DNA from: JAWPNA01 sp045402695
GTDB lineage: Bacteria; Acidobacteriota; Polarisedimenticolia; JACPZX01; DASXTC01
Reading direction: 5' to 3'
NCBI GenBank assembly: GCA_045402695.1
Contig: JAWPNA010000431.1
Location: 1-18,107, forward strand
Length of the DNA: 18,107 nt
Positions 7,701 to 15,401 of the stretch are shown one piece after another. Both the position numbers and the translations under genes were made by a program. The notes under the pieces were generated by a model, which saw only the letters and a program-made list of their open reading frames with translations, was not told where the DNA came from and did not search any database. Position 1 is the stretch's first letter. Each line of letters begins with the position of its first letter.

Positions 7701-8509
7701 GCGCCGCCGCGATCCTGGCGATCCACTCGCTCAAACGGATGCGGGCGCTCGTGACGGTCATGGGGCTCCTGCTCGCCGGCTTCCAGATCCTGCTGGCGAT
7801 CGCGGCGGCGGCGCTTAATCGATCGAACTCCTTCGGGCAGATCGCGGCCCTGGTGCCCGACTTCGTTCGCCAGATCTTCGGACCATCGTTGCTGGCCGCG
7901 CTGACGTATTCCGGCGTGGTGTGCCTGGGGTACTTCCATGTCGTGGTGATGGCGGCGCTGGTCGGTCTGTGCATCGCCCTGGCCACCGAGCCTGCCTCGG
8001 AGCTCGAGATCCGTTTCCTGGACCTGGTGCTGTCCCGCCCGGTGTCGCGAAGCGCCGTAATCACGCGCACGGTGATCCTTCTGTTCGCCTGCACGGCGTT
8101 CGTGCTGGGGATGATGATGCTCGGGACCTGGACGGGAATCTCCTGGAATCCACCGCAGCAGGCGCCCCGGCCTTCCGCGCGCCTCATCGGCGCCCTCGCG
8201 CTGAACCTCGGCGCGCTGATGCTGTGCTGGGGCGGCCTGGCCCTCGCCATCGGATCGATTTCGCGCCGCCGCGGCGTGGCCGGATCGATCGCGGGGCTGC
8301 TCGCGCTTTCGTGCTTCCTGCTCGACGTCGTGGCGCGGGTCTGGAAGCCGGCCGAGGCGGTGGCCTGGCTGTCGCCCTTCAGGTACTTCGATCCCTTCAG
8401 CCTCGTGCTGGGCCGCGCGCTTCCCGCGCACCATCTCGTGGTGCTTGCGGGCGCGGGGGCGGCGGGAATCGCCCTCGCCTACGTCTGCTTCTCTCGAAGG
8501 GATGTCTAA
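7697..8509 (+). CDS. ABC-2 type transporter permease
   Basis: 270-residue membrane protein with about six hydrophobic spans, for example VTVMGLLLAGFQILLAIAAA near the N-terminus and a last span ending in AGIALAYVCFSRRDV. The segment LDLVLSRPVSRSAVITRTV between early spans is the coupling-loop-like block found in ABC-2 permeases next to DrrA/BcrA-type ATPases. It starts inside the stop codon of the ATPase gene and would form the exporter's channel as a dimer. The gene appears intact, but it ends just 8 bp before the decayed hydrogenase-subunit relic on the other strand, so anything originally downstream has probably been replaced. Confidence 0.85.
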   Translation: MSAAAILAIHSLKRMRALVTVMGLLLAGFQILLAIAAAALNRSNSFGQIAALVPDFVRQIFGPSLLAALTYSGVVCLGYFHVVVMAALVGLCIALATEPASELEIRFLDLVLSRPVSRSAVITRTVILLFACTAFVLGMMMLGTWTGISWNPPQQAPRPSARLIGALALNLGALMLCWGGLALAIGSISRRRGVAGSIAGLLALSCFLLDVVARVWKPAEAVAWLSPFRYFDPFSLVLGRALPAHHLVVLAGAGAAGIALAYVCFSRRDV

Positions 8510-8516
8510 AGCATAA

Positions 8517-8813
8517 CCTCCTCTTCTCCTCGATTCTCCCGAGAAGCCGGAGGATGCCGTCGAGCAGGGTCAAAGGATGGGGCGGGCAGCCGGGGACGTA
8601 AAGATCGACCGGGGCCACGCCGTCCACGCCGTCATGAACGGAAGGACTCCCGCGAAAAGGGCCGCCGCTGATGGCGCAGGCGCCCACCGCGATGACGACC
8701 CTCGGCTCGGGGACGGCCTCGTACGTCGCCTGGAGGGCGGACTTCATGTTGCCGGAGACGGGGCCGGTGATGACCAGGCCATCGGGGTGGCGCGGCGAGG
8801 CGACAAACTGGAC
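8517..8813 (-). pseudogene. Truncated relic of a group 4 hydrogenase-type small subunit (HyfI/HycG/NuoB-like)
   Basis: On the minus strand about 94 residues read as an uninterrupted small-subunit fragment, starting at VQFVASPRHPDGLVITG and ending near LRLLGRIEEKRR. It keeps the Fe-S ligand blocks AVGACAISGGPF and VPGCPPHP. By hand alignment it matches residues 164-257 of the intact protein at 16911-17708 at about 63 of 94 positions (two-thirds), so it is a diverged relative and not a fresh copy. The 5' half, with the first cysteine pair (CNGC) and the start codon, is missing; at the other end the frame runs without its own stop into the antisense of the permease gene. Upstream it stops exactly where the plus-strand transposase similarity begins (8811-8817). 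It cannot encode a working subunit. Confidence 0.75.
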
Positions 8814-9287
8814 ATGGACCCGCTCAACGTCTTCGTGCTGTACAGTTACCGCTTCAAGATCGAAACCGGCTTCAGGCAGGCCATCCACGTGCTGGGGGTC
8901 TATGCCTACCACTTCTGGATGGAAGAGATGACCCCCATCAGGAGCCGCAGCGGCAACCAGCACCTGCACATGAAGTCAGAGGACTGCCGCTGTCAGCTCC
9001 GCCGCAAGATGAACGCCTACCACTCGCACGTCCAGCTCGGATGCATTGCTCAGGGCCTGCTCTTGCATCTCGCCGTCAACCACGGCACTGCCGTGTGGAA
9101 ACATTTCCGCTCGTGGCTGCGGACGATGGACCCCTCGCGGCCGCCCTCCGAGCTCGTCGTCGCCAGTTCACTGCGCGATACGCTGCCGGCATTTCTCGAT
9201 GGTGGCACCGGGGAGGAAGAACTGAGAAAATTCACGGCAGACTACAGGCGCCCCGACGATGAAGGCATCTGGTCCGAGGCCGGGTGA
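8814..9287 (+). pseudogene. C-terminal remnant of an IS4-like DDE transposase
   Basis: From MDPLNVFVLYSYRFKIETG to the stop at 9287, about 157 residues resemble the C-terminal part of IS4-type DDE transposases. The Glu in YRFKIETGFRQAI would be the last acidic catalytic residue (the Y-R-E block). The following AYAYHFW, GLLLHLAVNH, FRSWLRTM and PPSELVVA blocks are also typical of this group. The first two Asp residues and the N-terminus are missing. An open frame continues upstream to 8577, but that part is only the antisense of the hydrogenase relic, so the longer frame is a chance fusion. I could not recognise the terminal inverted repeats of the element. Confidence 0.7.
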
Positions 9288-9577
9288 GCTAAACTCTTCA
9301 GGAACTTGGCACTGTCCGGTTAGACGTTCGTCGAGGACCCCTGGAGCCAACGCCGGAATGAGGAATCGAGGCGCCAAGTCTCCCTCGGGACGCCACACAG
9401 GGCCAGCGATCAGCACGAGCCATATTGCCATCACTGACGGGACTCGCGGCGTCGGATGCTCGTCCCTGCCGGCGCATCGGTCGGCCGTTTTCTTTCGCCC
9501 TGCCGGGGCCCGCATCTTGTGCTGCCCCAGGGGCGCCGGCACGGCGGTTTTTCCGGCACATTGCTCAATTTTCCCAC
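9288..9577. other. About 290 bp without a recognisable gene
   Basis: Between the transposase remnant and the operon promoter I see no frame with a recognisable domain, no tRNA and no clear repeat. The start of the stretch may hold the outer end of the truncated insertion sequence. A small GCCCCAGGGGC palindrome is the only local structure noted, and its role is unknown. Confidence 0.5.
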
Positions 9578-9606
9578 TTGACAAGCGTTGTTCCTGGAAG
9601 TCTTAT
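9578..9606 (+). promoter_or_regulatory. Sigma-70-type promoter of the Ehr operon
   Basis: TTGACA at 9578-9583 is a perfect -35 box. After an exactly 17-base spacer, TCTTAT at 9601-9606 matches the -10 consensus at four of six positions. The predicted transcript would start near 9613 and carry a leader of about 45 bases before the ATG at 9658. This stretch is visibly more AT-rich than its surroundings. No sigma-54 type -24/-12 pair was found, although the first gene has a PtsN-like domain. Confidence 0.65.
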
Positions 9607-9657
9607 GCATGTCCAGAAATGAGACTCTCTTAGAAAACTGAGTAGAATTGAGACACA

Positions 9658-10374
9658 ATGCAACTGGCTGTCAAGGATGTTGCGAAACTGCTGGGCGTCT
9701 CGGAAAAGAGCGTCTATCGCTGGATAGACGAGCGTGGACTGCCGGCCCACCGGGTGGGCGGGCAGTTCCGGCTCAACCGGGCGGTGCTCGTCGAGTGGGC
9801 CACGGCCAACAAGATCAACGTGGCACCGCAGGTCTTCGAGGAACCCGAGGCGGCGGGCACACTGCCCAGCCTGGCCGAAGCCCTCGAAGCCGGCGGGGTG
9901 TTATACCGGATCTCCGGTGCGGACAGGGAATCCGTGCTGGCCGGCGTGGTCGAATATCTGCGCCTGCCGGAGGGAACCGACCGTCAGTTGTTGCTCCAGA
10001 TGCTGCTGGCCCGCGAGAAACTGGCCTCCACCGGAATCGGCGACGGTATCGCCATCCCCCACACGCGCTATCCCATCGTGCTGCACGTGGACAAGCCGAT
10101 GGTCACGCTGTGTTTTCTGGAGAACTCGGTCGAGTTCGGCGCGATGGACGGCAAGCCGGTGCATGCGTTGTTCACGCTGGTCAGCCCGACGGTGCGGGCG
10201 CATTTACATCTGTTGTCGCGGCTGGCGTTCGCCTTGCGCGACGAGAAGTTCAAGGCTCTGATTCGCAAGGAAGCCTGCCGGGACGAGATTGTTGCGGCGG
10301 TGCGTCAGTTGAGCCAGGCGATCGATGCGAGCAAACCGGTTGAGCGAGCAGAAAAGAGGAAAGGCTCGAAATGA
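9658..10374 (+). CDS. Helix-turn-helix / PTS EIIA (PtsN-like) fusion regulator
   Basis: 238-residue cytoplasmic protein with two domains. Residues 1-50 form an excisionase/MerR-type DNA-binding domain: DVAKLLGVSEKSVYRWIDERG is the helix-turn-helix and HRVGGQFRLNRAVLVEW is the wing. Residues ~70-225 form a type 2 EIIA domain like PtsN; the phosphorylatable histidine is His135 in GIGDGIAIPHTR, the usual active-site block. No EIIB or EIIC domain is present, so it is regulatory and not a sugar transporter. A plausible role is to sense phosphoryl flux through a nitrogen-PTS-like relay and adjust transcription of the downstream complex, perhaps of its own operon. Its stop overlaps the next start (ATGA at 10371-10374), which ties it to the Ehr genes. 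The ribosome binding site before 9658 is weak. Confidence 0.85.
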   Translation: MQLAVKDVAKLLGVSEKSVYRWIDERGLPAHRVGGQFRLNRAVLVEWATANKINVAPQVFEEPEAAGTLPSLAEALEAGGVLYRISGADRESVLAGVVEYLRLPEGTDRQLLLQMLLAREKLASTGIGDGIAIPHTRYPIVLHVDKPMVTLCFLENSVEFGAMDGKPVHALFTLVSPTVRAHLHLLSRLAFALRDEKFKALIRKEACRDEIVAAVRQLSQAIDASKPVERAEKRKGSK

Positions 10375-12356
10375 CGCTGCTGCTCTACGCACTGGGGGTG
10401 TGGCTGGCCACCGGGACGTTGGCCGTTGTGTTTTCCCGTCAACGAAGAACCGCCTCCTGGCTGGCGGCGCTGGGCACGATGCTGGGCGCCGTCATGGCGG
10501 CGGTGCCGGCGGCCGGTGTCCTGATCGACCGGGCCACGCTGAACTTCAGCCGGCCGTGGTCCGTGCCCTTCGGCGAGTTCGCTTTGCGCATGGATGCGCT
10601 GTCGGCATGGTTTGTCTTGGTCATCGTGCTCGTGTCCGCGCTGGCTGCGGTTTATGGGGTGCAATACCTGGCCTCGACGGCGCCGGACAGATCGCTCGGG
10701 CCATCGTGGTGTTTCTTCAATCTGCTGGTGGCCAGCATGGTGCTCGTGGTCGTGGCGTCGAACGCACTGCTGTTTCTGGTCGCCTGGGAAGTGATGGCGC
10801 TGGCGTCGTTTTTCCTGGTGACGTTCGAGGACGAAAAGGAGGCGGTGCGCGAGGCGGGCTGGGTGTATCTCGTGGCCACGCATTTGGGCACGGCGTTTCT
10901 GCTGGCTTTCTTTCTGATGACGGCCCGCGAGACCGGGACGATGGATTTCGCGCGCTGGGCGGACGCGGGCATCCAGTCGCCGCAACGGGCCGGGGTGCTG
11001 TTTCTCCTGGCGCTGGTGGGCTTTGGATCGAAGGCGGGGTTCATGCCACTGCACGTATGGCTGCCGGAGGCTCATCCAGCGGCGCCCAGCCATGTGTCGG
11101 CGCTGATGTCAGGCGTGATGATCAAGACCGGCATCTACGGACTGTTGCGGGCGCTGACATTCCTGGGCGCGCCGCCGGTCTGGTGGGGCTGGACATTGGT
11201 GGGGGTGGGCCTGACCTCGGGCATTTTCGGCGTAGTGTTCGCGCTGGCGCAGCATGACCTCAAGCGGCTGCTGGCCTATCACAGCGTAGAAAACATCGGG
11301 ATCATCGCGCTGGGCCTGGGCATCGGATTGGTCGGCACAAGCCTGCATCTGCCGGCGCTCATGGTGCTGGGCTTCGGTGGCGGGCTGTTGCATGTGCTGA
11401 ACCACGCCTTGTTCAAGAGCCTGCTGTTCTTCTGCGCGGGCAGCGTGTTGCACGCAACCGGCACACGGGACATCGAACACCTGGGCGGCCTGTTGAAGAA
11501 AATGCCCTGGACCGGCGCAACGTTCGTCGTCGGCTCGGCGGCCATCTGTGCGTTGCCGCCGTTCAACGGATTTGTCAGCGAGCTGCTGATTTACCTGGGC
11601 GCGTTTCACGGCGGACAGGGGCCGAAGTCGGCAGCGTTTGCTGGATGGCTCGTGATTGGCGGACTGGGCTTGATCGGCGGTTTGGCGGCGGCCTGCTTCA
11701 CCAAGGCGTTCGGCATCGTGTTTCTCGGCGAACCGCGCAGTGAACATGTCACGCACGCCCACGAATGCGGTGCAGTCATGCGCTGGCCGATGGTGTTGCT
11801 TGCGGCGGCCTGCCTGGCGGTGGGACTCGGCGCGCCGATCGTGCTGCACGGCGTGGCGCCGGCCATCGGCACGCTGACAGGGTTGACGCCGTCCGAAGTG
11901 AGCGCGCCGCTTGACCAGGCCGGTGATTGGCTGCGGCCGGTGGCGATGGTCGCGTTGATCCTGATCGGGCTGACGCTCGGCCTGACCTGGTTGCGGCGGA
12001 TCTTGCTGGCCGGTCGGGGAGTCCGCACGGCGGGGACATGGGACTGCGGTTACGGCCGACCGACGGCACGGATGCAATACACGGCATCCTCGTTCGCGCA
12101 GCCATTGACCTCGCTGTTCGCCCCATTGTTGCGCACCGCGGCCCATGAGCACGCGCCGGACGGGTTGTTTCCCGCAAAAGCCGCCTTCGCATCGCACACG
12201 GCGGATGTCTTCGAGGAACGGTTTTACGCTCCGGTGTTCCACGCCGTGAAAGCCGGGCTCGGCCGGTTGCGCTGGCTGCAACAGGGAACGGTGCAGCTCG
12301 ACGTTTTTTACATCGCAATGGCCCTGCTGGCGCTGCTGATCTGGAAACTTCGATGA
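10371..12356 (+). CDS. hyfB-like: HyfB/HycC-like proton-translocating membrane subunit (NuoL family) of the Ehr complex
   Basis: 661-residue antiporter-like subunit, close in length to E. coli HyfB. It has many membrane spans and the key charged residues of this family: Glu140 in LVAWEVMALASFF, Lys221 in GFGSKAGFMPLHVWLPEAHP, Lys252 in SGVMIKTGIYG, and the DLKRLLAYHSVENIG block of the later helices. The C-terminal region carries GTWDCGYGRPTARMQYTASSF, a block specific to the HyfB/HycC branch rather than NuoL proper. It should conduct H+ (or Na+) across the membrane, driven by electron transfer in the peripheral arm. It overlaps both neighbours by ATGA (10371-10374 and 12353-12356), showing a strictly coupled operon. 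Confidence 0.93.
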   Translation: MTLLLYALGVWLATGTLAVVFSRQRRTASWLAALGTMLGAVMAAVPAAGVLIDRATLNFSRPWSVPFGEFALRMDALSAWFVLVIVLVSALAAVYGVQYLASTAPDRSLGPSWCFFNLLVASMVLVVVASNALLFLVAWEVMALASFFLVTFEDEKEAVREAGWVYLVATHLGTAFLLAFFLMTARETGTMDFARWADAGIQSPQRAGVLFLLALVGFGSKAGFMPLHVWLPEAHPAAPSHVSALMSGVMIKTGIYGLLRALTFLGAPPVWWGWTLVGVGLTSGIFGVVFALAQHDLKRLLAYHSVENIGIIALGLGIGLVGTSLHLPALMVLGFGGGLLHVLNHALFKSLLFFCAGSVLHATGTRDIEHLGGLLKKMPWTGATFVVGSAAICALPPFNGFVSELLIYLGAFHGGQGPKSAAFAGWLVIGGLGLIGGLAAACFTKAFGIVFLGEPRSEHVTHAHECGAVMRWPMVLLAAACLAVGLGAPIVLHGVAPAIGTLTGLTPSEVSAPLDQAGDWLRPVAMVALILIGLTLGLTWLRRILLAGRGVRTAGTWDCGYGRPTARMQYTASSFAQPLTSLFAPLLRTAAHEHAPDGLFPAKAAFASHTADVFEERFYAPVFHAVKAGLGRLRWLQQGTVQLDVFYIAMALLALLIWKLR

Positions 12357-13264
12357 GCCCGCTTTCGGTTCTTTCACCCATACTGGCGCTGGTGCTGTCG
12401 CCGCTGTTGCTCGGCGTCATCAATCGGACCAAGGCGATCTTTGGCGGACGCCGCGGCCAGCCGTTGCTCCAAGCGTATTACGACGTCTGGAAGCTGCTCC
12501 ACAAGGGCGCCGTCTATAGCCGCACGACCTCCTGGGTGTTCCGTGCCGGACCCATCATCGGACTGGCCGCGGTGGCGACGACAACCTTGCTCGTGCCCCT
12601 GGGCAACGTGCCGGCGCCGCTGGCATTCACGGGTGACTTGATCTTGTTCGCCTACCTTCTGGGGTTGATGCGGTTCGTCACGGTGCTGGCGGCTCTCGAT
12701 ACGGGGTCGCCGTTCGAAGGCATGGGCGCGAGCCGCGAGGTGTGGGTGTCGGCGTTGGCCGAACCGGCGTTGTTGCTGGCGCTGGCGGCAATAGCGCGGC
12801 TGACGGACAGCCTTTCCTTGAGCGCGATGTTCGCCAACCTGGGCGTGGCGCACTGGCTGCAGATCGGTCCGGCCCTGGCGCTGGTCCTGGCGGCTCTGGT
12901 CGTGGTGTTTCTGGCCGAGAACGCCCGCATCCCGGTGGACGATCCGAACACGCACCTCGAGCTGACGATGATTCACGAGGTGATGGTGCTCGATCACGGC
13001 GGGCCGGATCTCGCCTTCATACTTTACGGCGCGGGACTGAAGCTCTGGGTGCTGGGCGCTCTGGTGGTGAACACTTTGCTGCCTGTAGGCGTCGGCCACC
13101 AGGAGCTGAGTCTGCTGCTGACGCTGGCGCAACTGTTCGGACTGGCGATGTTCGTGGGCGTTGTGGAATCGGTGATGGCGCGGCTGCGCCTGGTGGTGAT
13201 GCCGCAGTTGTTGGTGGGCGCTGGCGCTCTGGCCGCGGTGGCGCTCATTCTGGTTGCGAGCTAG
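12353..13264 (+). CDS. hyfC-like: HyfC/HycD-like membrane subunit (NuoH family) of the Ehr complex
   Basis: 303-residue, about eight-span membrane protein of the NuoH family, the subunit that joins the peripheral arm to the ion-pumping arm. Family landmarks are AYYDVWKLLHKG (about 41-52), the strongly conserved loop DTGSPFEGMGASREV (116-130) and LAENARIPVDDPNTHLELTMIHE (187-209), whose acidic residues form the start of the ion path in complex I. These blocks follow the hydrogenase-4/formate hydrogenlyase branch (HyfC, HycD). The start overlaps the previous stop as ATGA, and the stop codon overlaps the ribosome binding site of the next gene. Confidence 0.93.
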   Translation: MSPLSVLSPILALVLSPLLLGVINRTKAIFGGRRGQPLLQAYYDVWKLLHKGAVYSRTTSWVFRAGPIIGLAAVATTTLLVPLGNVPAPLAFTGDLILFAYLLGLMRFVTVLAALDTGSPFEGMGASREVWVSALAEPALLLALAAIARLTDSLSLSAMFANLGVAHWLQIGPALALVLAALVVVFLAENARIPVDDPNTHLELTMIHEVMVLDHGGPDLAFILYGAGLKLWVLGALVVNTLLPVGVGHQELSLLLTLAQLFGLAMFVGVVESVMARLRLVVMPQLLVGAGALAAVALILVAS

Positions 13265-13274
13265 GACGATCGAG

Positions 13275-13910
13275 ATGGATCTGATTCTGGTGATCGTGAT
13301 CCTGACCAATCTGCGCCTGCTGGCGTCGGGTCGGCTGGGTGCGGCCATACGCATGGTGGCGTTGCAAGGCGTGCTGGTCGGGCTGGTACCGTTGCTGGCG
13401 CCAGGGCACGCACCGGGCTGGAGGGCGCTTGCGTTGGCCGTGGGCAGCATGGCTCTCAAGGGCGGCGTCTTCCCGTGGCTGCTGTTCCGGGCGTTGCGCG
13501 AGGCGGAGATCGGCCGCGAGATGCGGCCGTTCGTGGGCTATGTCGCCTCGGCGTTGACCGGCGTGGGGGCCCTGGCCGGCGCGTTCGCGTTGAGCAACCG
13601 GCTGCCCAACCTGCCGGGCACTCCCTCGAGCCTGGTGGTCCCGACGGCCTTGTTCTCGATCCTGGCCGGTTTGTTCCTGCTGGTGGCGCGGCGTAGCGCG
13701 GTCAGCCAGGTGCTCGGATTCATCGTGCTGGAGAACGGCGTGTTCACCTTCGGCGCGGCGATGATGCAGGAAACGTCGCTGCTGGTGGAAGCAGGCGTGT
13801 TGCTGGACGTGTTCGTGGCCGTGTTCGTGATGGGCATCGCCCTGTTTCACATCAGCCGCGAATTCGACCATCTGGACGCCGACAGGTTGAGCGAACTGAA
13901 GGACGAGTGA
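13275..13910 (+). CDS. hyfE-like: HyfE-like membrane subunit (NuoK-like half) of the Ehr complex
   Basis: 211-residue hydrophobic protein matching hydrogenase-4 component E. The C-terminal half resembles NuoK, with membrane glutamates Glu153 in GFIVLENGVFTFG and Glu172 in LLVEAGVLLDVFVAVFV, residues expected in the ion pathway. The N-terminal half (residues ~1-115) is an extra pair of spans typical of HyfE. The ATG at 13275 is chosen because AGGA (13263-13266) lies 8 bases upstream and the protein begins with a clean membrane span; the frame is open upstream to 13254, but only via TTG with no site. The ribosome binding site overlaps the previous stop codon, and the stop is immediately followed by the next ATG. 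Confidence 0.9.
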   Translation: MDLILVIVILTNLRLLASGRLGAAIRMVALQGVLVGLVPLLAPGHAPGWRALALAVGSMALKGGVFPWLLFRALREAEIGREMRPFVGYVASALTGVGALAGAFALSNRLPNLPGTPSSLVVPTALFSILAGLFLLVARRSAVSQVLGFIVLENGVFTFGAAMMQETSLLVEAGVLLDVFVAVFVMGIALFHISREFDHLDADRLSELKDE

Positions 13911-15401
13911 ATGCCCACGACTGTCGCCCTTTTTCTCATTCCAACCCTGGCAGGCGCATCCGCCTTTCTGCTGCGCCATGCCGGCTTGCGGCGTGGACTG
14001 CTGGTGGGGACCGCGCTGGCGCATACGGCATTGACTGCCTGGGCCTGGGGGCAACTCGCCGTAGCGGACCCCGAGGCCTGGCTGGCGTTGGACCCCCTGG
14101 GACTGCTGTTTCTCAGCATCACGAGCGCGCTGTTCCTGGGCGCGGCGTTCTATTCCGTGGGCTATCTGCGGCGGGAATCCGACGGAGCGCACCAGGACTT
14201 CGAGGAGAGTTTCCTGTTCACGAACGAACCCGAGGCGGTGTTCGTCGGGTGCATGCTGTTCTTCCTGGCCGCCATGACCCTGGTGACGGTGAGCCGTCAC
14301 CTGGGAGTTCTATGGGTGGCGGTGGAAGCCACCACGTTGGCAAGCGCTCCGTTAATCTATTTTCATCGCCATCACCGGTCGCTCGAAGCCACGTGGAAAT
14401 ACCTGCTCGTCTGCTCGGTGGGCATCGCGCTGGCGTTGCTGGGGAATTTTTTCCTTGGCGTGGCGGCGGCCAGCGCGGGTCCTGGCGGAAAGCCAGTGTC
14501 ACTCTTGCTGGACGATCTTCTTGCGAACGCGTCGAGCTTGCAGACGCCCTGGCTGAAGGCGGCGTTCATCTTGCTGCTGGTCGGGTACGGCACGAAAATG
14601 GGATTGGCGCCGATGCACACTTGGCTGCCCGACGCGCACAGCGAATCCCCCTCGGTGGTGTCGGCCCTGTTGTCGGGGGCGGTGTTGAACTGCGCGTTCC
14701 TGGGCATCCTGCGCACGTTCCAGGTCTGCCGTGCAGCGGGACAGGCTGCGTTCGCGCAGGACCTGCTCATCACGCTCGGGCTGCTCTCGATGGGGGTGGC
14801 GGCCATGTTCATCCTGGGGCAGACCGACTACAAGCGGCTGCTTGCCTACTCGAGCGTGGAACACGTGGGCATCCTGGCGCTGGGCGTCGGACTGGGAGGG
14901 GTGGGTGCGTTCGGCTCGATTTGGCATGCCATCAACCATTCCCTCACCAAGGCCATGCTCTTCCTGGTGGCGGGCAACATCCTCACGGTGTATCGAACCA
15001 AATCAATCCGAGAGGTACGCGGCGTAGCACGAGTGCTGCCTCTGACGGGCGTCTTGTGGATCGCCGGGTTTCTGGCCATCACCGGCACCCCGCCCTTTGG
15101 AGTGTTTTTCAGCGAGCTGATGATTCTGAAGGCCTCGTTCGACCAATACCACGAGTGGGTCGGTGCGGTGTATCTGGTGCTGCTGGGCGTGATCTTCATC
15201 GGCCTGGCGACCGCCTTTCTGCGCACCTCTCAGGGAGGCTCGCCGCCGGAAGCAGCGCCGGAGCGGTTGTCACACCGCTGGCTGGCCCAGGTGCCCCCGG
15301 CGCTGTTTGGCCTTGCGGTGCTGGGCCTTGGGATACATCTGCCCGCCCGATTGCGAACAGTGATCGAGGAAGCAGCCGGAATGTTGGGAGGCTCGCAGTG
15401 A
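13911..15401 (+). CDS. hyfF-like: HyfF-like proton-translocating membrane subunit (NuoN/NuoM family) of the Ehr complex
   Basis: 496-residue antiporter-like subunit, the second ion-pumping protein of the operon. Landmarks are Glu139 in WVAVEATTLASAPLIYFHRHH, Lys229 in VGYGTKMGLAPMHTWLPDAH with His236, SVVSALLSG, and the later TDYKRLLAYSSVEHVG and HAINHSLTKAMLF blocks. HYFF-type members lie in the same order (B-C-E-F) in hydrogenase-4 operons, supporting the assignment over NuoN. The ATG follows the previous stop directly, with AGGA a few bases upstream inside the preceding gene. Its stop overlaps the next start (GTGA at 15398-15401). Confidence 0.92.
   Translation: MPTTVALFLIPTLAGASAFLLRHAGLRRGLLVGTALAHTALTAWAWGQLAVADPEAWLALDPLGLLFLSITSALFLGAAFYSVGYLRRESDGAHQDFEESFLFTNEPEAVFVGCMLFFLAAMTLVTVSRHLGVLWVAVEATTLASAPLIYFHRHHRSLEATWKYLLVCSVGIALALLGNFFLGVAAASAGPGGKPVSLLLDDLLANASSLQTPWLKAAFILLLVGYGTKMGLAPMHTWLPDAHSESPSVVSALLSGAVLNCAFLGILRTFQVCRAAGQAAFAQDLLITLGLLSMGVAAMFILGQTDYKRLLAYSSVEHVGILALGVGLGGVGAFGSIWHAINHSLTKAMLFLVAGNILTVYRTKSIREVRGVARVLPLTGVLWIAGFLAITGTPPFGVFFSELMILKASFDQYHEWVGAVYLVLLGVIFIGLATAFLRTSQGGSPPEAAPERLSHRWLAQVPPALFGLAVLGLGIHLPARLRTVIEEAAGMLGGSQ

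Noticed and set aside
8577..8813. N-terminal extension of the transposase remnant
   Set aside because: This part of the frame is exactly the antisense of the hydrogenase small-subunit relic and shows no transposase similarity.
9259..9633. A 124-codon plus-strand frame after the transposase remnant
   Set aside because: It has no recognisable domain, overlaps the operon promoter and has no ribosome binding site.
9288..9657. A sigma-54 promoter before the PtsN-like regulator
   Set aside because: TGGCAC and GGCAC motifs occur, but none has the GG-N10-GC spacing.
11109..13459. Long minus-strand open frames under hyfB and hyfC
   Set aside because: They are Gln/His/Arg-rich antisense shadows of clearly recognisable membrane subunits.
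13907..15397. The first half of a 1004-codon plus-strand open frame ending at 16921
   Set aside because: It is the out-of-frame shadow of the hyfF-like gene. The real large subunit begins at the GTG at 15398, behind GGGAGG.
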